A stretch of DNA of 42,483 nt from Nanobdellota archaeon. GTDB taxonomy: Archaea > Nanobdellota > Nanobdellia > Pacearchaeales > GW2011-AR1. Where the stretch lies: the NCBI GenBank assembly GCA_018816335.1, contig JAHIVP010000020.1, positions 1-42,483 of the forward strand, written 5' to 3'. A model generated the notes under the pieces. The model was given only the letters and a program-made list of their open reading frames with translations. It searched no databases and was not told the DNA's origin. Shown here piece by piece: positions 40,161-42,483 of the stretch. Position 1 is the first letter of the stretch. Every line of letters starts with the position of its first letter. A program made the translations under genes and the position numbers.

Positions 40161-42483
40161 CTAATAATAAACTCTTCTATCTTCCTCTTCATAACCCAAA
40201 TCAACCTTAGAAATCTCATGAACAGTCTGCAAATTATGAGCCTTCACAACAGCATCTGAAACAGTGTAAAGATAATTATCCATAAACAAACTTCTCTTCA
40301 CAGCAAACTTTCCAGCATAATACCATCTAGCTCCTGTCTCTTCTCTATCATCATCATGAGTAATCATCCCTCTCAGCGAAATCATATTTGAATCAATATT
40401 AAAAACATAAGCTCCTTGCCAAACATTATCTCCATAAGCCCAAGCCATATCTTGTTCTTCATATTTACTCTCATTAATCTCAGCTAAGTCAACAGGAATT
40501 ACTAAAATATTCCTTTCTTTATCAAACATAAAAGCATGATGATCATAAAGAGCATAACTATTTGTTCCTCTATCTCCAATCTCATACTTAGCTTTCTCCA
40601 CAGGATTATTAACATCAGAAACATCAAACAATGAAATCTTCATTCCCTGGAATAAACCCTCCTCAGTAGCATCTTTTCCAATTCCAATTATATGATTCTC
40701 ATCATAAGGATGTAAATAATTACTAAAACCAGTAATCTTCAAATATCCTAAAACTTCTGGATTATAAGCATCTGAAACATCAATCACAAACAAAGGATCA
40801 ACCTGTCTAAATGTAACCATATAAGCTCTATCTCCCATAAATCTAACAGAATAAATTCTCTCACCCTTAGCTAAATCTTCAACACTTCCAATTAAATCTA
40901 AATCATCATCTAAAATATATAAATGATTCAAACTATTTCCTCCCCCTCCCATCCATCCCCAAGAATTTCCAGTTGTAGTAGCAATTCTAAAATTCCCATC
41001 ATGCTCATCCATTGAAAACTGATTTAAAACTCTTCCAGGTGCCTCTCCAACATCTTTATAATTAATATTCAAATCATCAACCTCTAACTTATGAACAACT
41101 GTTTTCTCTCTTTTCTTACTTAAAGATTCTTCAAACTCAATCAACTTCTCCATAAGTCTCTCATCAAAATCAGATTTATCATCTCCTCTCAAGCTCTCAG
41201 AATAATCTTGAACAACTTCTGATACAGCTCTATTTTTCTCCCAATATTCCATATCAGAATCCAAAACATCATCTATCTTATCATCAATTTGATTAGGAAC
41301 TAAAGGCTTGAAAACTGTCATAACCATTTCATCAAAAAATACTTCAGGAGAAATATATTTTGTATAAGTCAAATAAATATTATCTTCAGATACATAAACA
41401 GTATGAGACCTTCCTAACAAAAATACCTCAGTATTAAAATCTCCATCATTAACATCAATAGCTGAAATCAAAGTAAATGTATAACTATCATCAATATAAG
41501 GCATATAAGAAACATCTCTAATAGCTACTTCTCTTGCAACACCATCAAGATAATAAACAGGCATCTCCGGCCCTCTTGAATTAATATATTTATTTGATAT
41601 AACATACACATGATCTCCAATCATTCTTGAATCTATATACTGCCCATCAAATAATATCTCATCATCTAAAACAGGATTACTTCTATCACTAACATCATAA
41701 ATCAAAACAGCAGAACCATCATGATACACATCTCCACACTTAGCTCCATCTGCCATTGACCCACACTTCATCTCAGCAATTCTATATCCATAATTTGAAA
41801 TAAACAATATCAATTTATCATCATTAAGATACATCTCACTAACTCTTGAATTCTCAATATCAATCTCTCCAACAATTTTCATATCTTCAGCAGGATATGC
41901 ATCTAAAATAACAACCTTTCCACCAGATACAGTATAAATATATTTATCATCATTTTTCATCATATCAGCTTCATCTACACCTTCAACTTGAACATTAGTA
42001 GTTGAATAATCATCTGCACTTTTTGCTCCAGAAACCTCTGTAACCCCTGAAGTTGATCCCCCAGTAGCCATATCTGTTGCCATCACTCTAGCACCCCCAA
42101 AAAATCCCTCATAAAATTCAGAACCCTGTCTACCTTCTTCTAAATAATCTTTCATTTCTTGCATACTTCCAAACTGTCTTAAATCATTAGAATCATCAAT
42201 TACAACAATATCATCTCCTCCAAAACCATATAATCCTAAAATTAAAATAGCAGCAACAAAAACTAATAATATAGGTAACAGAACTTTCAAAGCACTCATA
42301 CTAGGCTTGCTTTGTTTAGGTGAAATAACAATATGTTTATTCGCCAATTTATATATATCAATCTTCCTCCCTTTTACACTCCAAAAATGTTTCTTAGCTT
42401 TCTCAACCAATCCAGCCTTAATTAACTTCTGAAGATTATACTCTATAGTATTAATAGGAACACTTAAACCTTTTGAAATATCA
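40161..42483 (-). CDS. winged-helix / TM / extracellular beta-propeller protein (5' end outside window)
   Basis: The frame stays open to the right edge, giving 773 visible residues; the N-terminus lies outside. Residues 1-57 are an ArsR-like winged helix: ISKGLSVPINTIEYNLQKL is the recognition region, AGLVEKA follows, and GRKIDIYKLANKHIVISPK is the wing. A membrane helix follows at about 65-86 (VLLPILLVFVAAILILGLYG). The rest, outside the membrane, is a secreted beta-propeller of the PF09826 type, with repeated LFDVSDVNNPVE, FVIDVSDAYNPEVLG and LIYDVSDRSNPVL blades and the closing EETGARWYYAGKFAV. This suggests a membrane-bound transcription factor with an external sensor. It heads the surface operon. 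Confidence 0.87.
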   Translation of the reverse strand, partial: DISKGLSVPINTIEYNLQKLIKAGLVEKAKKHFWSVKGRKIDIYKLANKHIVISPKQSKPSMSALKVLLPILLVFVAAILILGLYGFGGDDIVVIDDSNDLRQFGSMQEMKDYLEEGRQGSEFYEGFFGGARVMATDMATGGSTSGVTEVSGAKSADDYSTTNVQVEGVDEADMMKNDDKYIYTVSGGKVVILDAYPAEDMKIVGEIDIENSRVSEMYLNDDKLILFISNYGYRIAEMKCGSMADGAKCGDVYHDGSAVLIYDVSDRSNPVLDDEILFDGQYIDSRMIGDHVYVISNKYINSRGPEMPVYYLDGVAREVAIRDVSYMPYIDDSYTFTLISAIDVNDGDFNTEVFLLGRSHTVYVSEDNIYLTYTKYISPEVFFDEMVMTVFKPLVPNQIDDKIDDVLDSDMEYWEKNRAVSEVVQDYSESLRGDDKSDFDERLMEKLIEFEESLSKKREKTVVHKLEVDDLNINYKDVGEAPGRVLNQFSMDEHDGNFRIATTTGNSWGWMGGGGNSLNHLYILDDDLDLIGSVEDLAKGERIYSVRFMGDRAYMVTFRQVDPLFVIDVSDAYNPEVLGYLKITGFSNYLHPYDENHIIGIGKDATEEGLFQGMKISLFDVSDVNNPVEKAKYEIGDRGTNSYALYDHHAFMFDKERNILVIPVDLAEINESKYEEQDMAWAYGDNVWQGAYVFNIDSNMISLRGMITHDDDREETGARWYYAGKFAVKRSLFMDNYLYTVSDAVVKAHNLQTVHEISKVDLGYEEEDRRVYY

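Noticed and set aside
42408-42410. TTG start at 42410 for the beta-propeller protein
   Set aside because: The frame stays open to the window edge and the extra residues complete a winged-helix domain.

Overview
The window comes from an AT-rich archaeal genome, most likely a small-genome DPANN lineage of the Woesearchaeota/Pacearchaeota type (inference). The archaeal signs are GatD and GatE, archaeal-type ProRS, deoxyhypusine synthase, pyruvoyl-dependent arginine decarboxylase, TrmB regulators, a tRNA with a bulge-helix-bulge intron, and TATA boxes centred about 25-27 nt before start codons with no room for a leader. Genes are short, tightly packed and often overlap by ATGA.

Layout. 1-2735: DHH phosphoesterase, NUDIX enzyme and a secreted repeat protein. 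3101-6249: an overlapping operon gatC - NUDIX - methyltransferase - unknown - gatA. 6382-12546: TIM-barrel isomerase, a predicted non-discriminating AspRS, a VTT membrane protein, a radical SAM protein and small proteins. 12548-19327: gatE, gatD and gatB with a phosphatase, a nucleotidyltransferase-like protein and a methyltransferase. 19328-29342: accessory-looking region with two TrmB regulators, two toxin-antitoxin pairs, a lipoprotein/unknown/JAMM-protease operon, an amino-acid permease, an intron-bearing tRNA-Arg and small unknown genes. 29458-35262: ProRS, arginine decarboxylase, an MFS transporter, deoxyhypusine synthase and a second DHH protein. 35488-42483: cell-surface block with an ABC-2 exporter, two paralogous GWN surface proteins, two tiny membrane proteins and a large winged-helix/TM/beta-propeller protein that runs off the window.

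How genes work together. AspRS with His and Pro at the specificity positions, plus GatCAB, predicts Asn-tRNA made by transamidation. GatDE predicts Gln-tRNA made the same way. Arginine decarboxylase and deoxyhypusine synthase point to agmatine/spermidine synthesis and aIF5A hypusination.

The most unusual content is a family of 13 dispersed elements. Each has two complementary AT-rich arms, largely specific to that copy, enclosing a G-rich core of the G-quadruplex type (for example GGGTGGGTGGGAGGG). In all 13 the G-rich strand is the + strand. They fill nearly every spacer longer than about 115 bp that is not a promoter or tRNA, and one lies in frame inside gatA. Arm sequence differs between copies while pairing is kept, and related copies show compensatory base-pair changes. 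Subfamilies: minimal (E1, E2, E8, E9), with an inner hairpin before the G core (E4, E10, E11), with a split core and central insert (E6, E12), about 145 bp with GTGTCTAA/TTAGACAC ends (E5, E13), and irregular (E3, E7). No encoded mobility enzyme is visible. I do not recognise this family.
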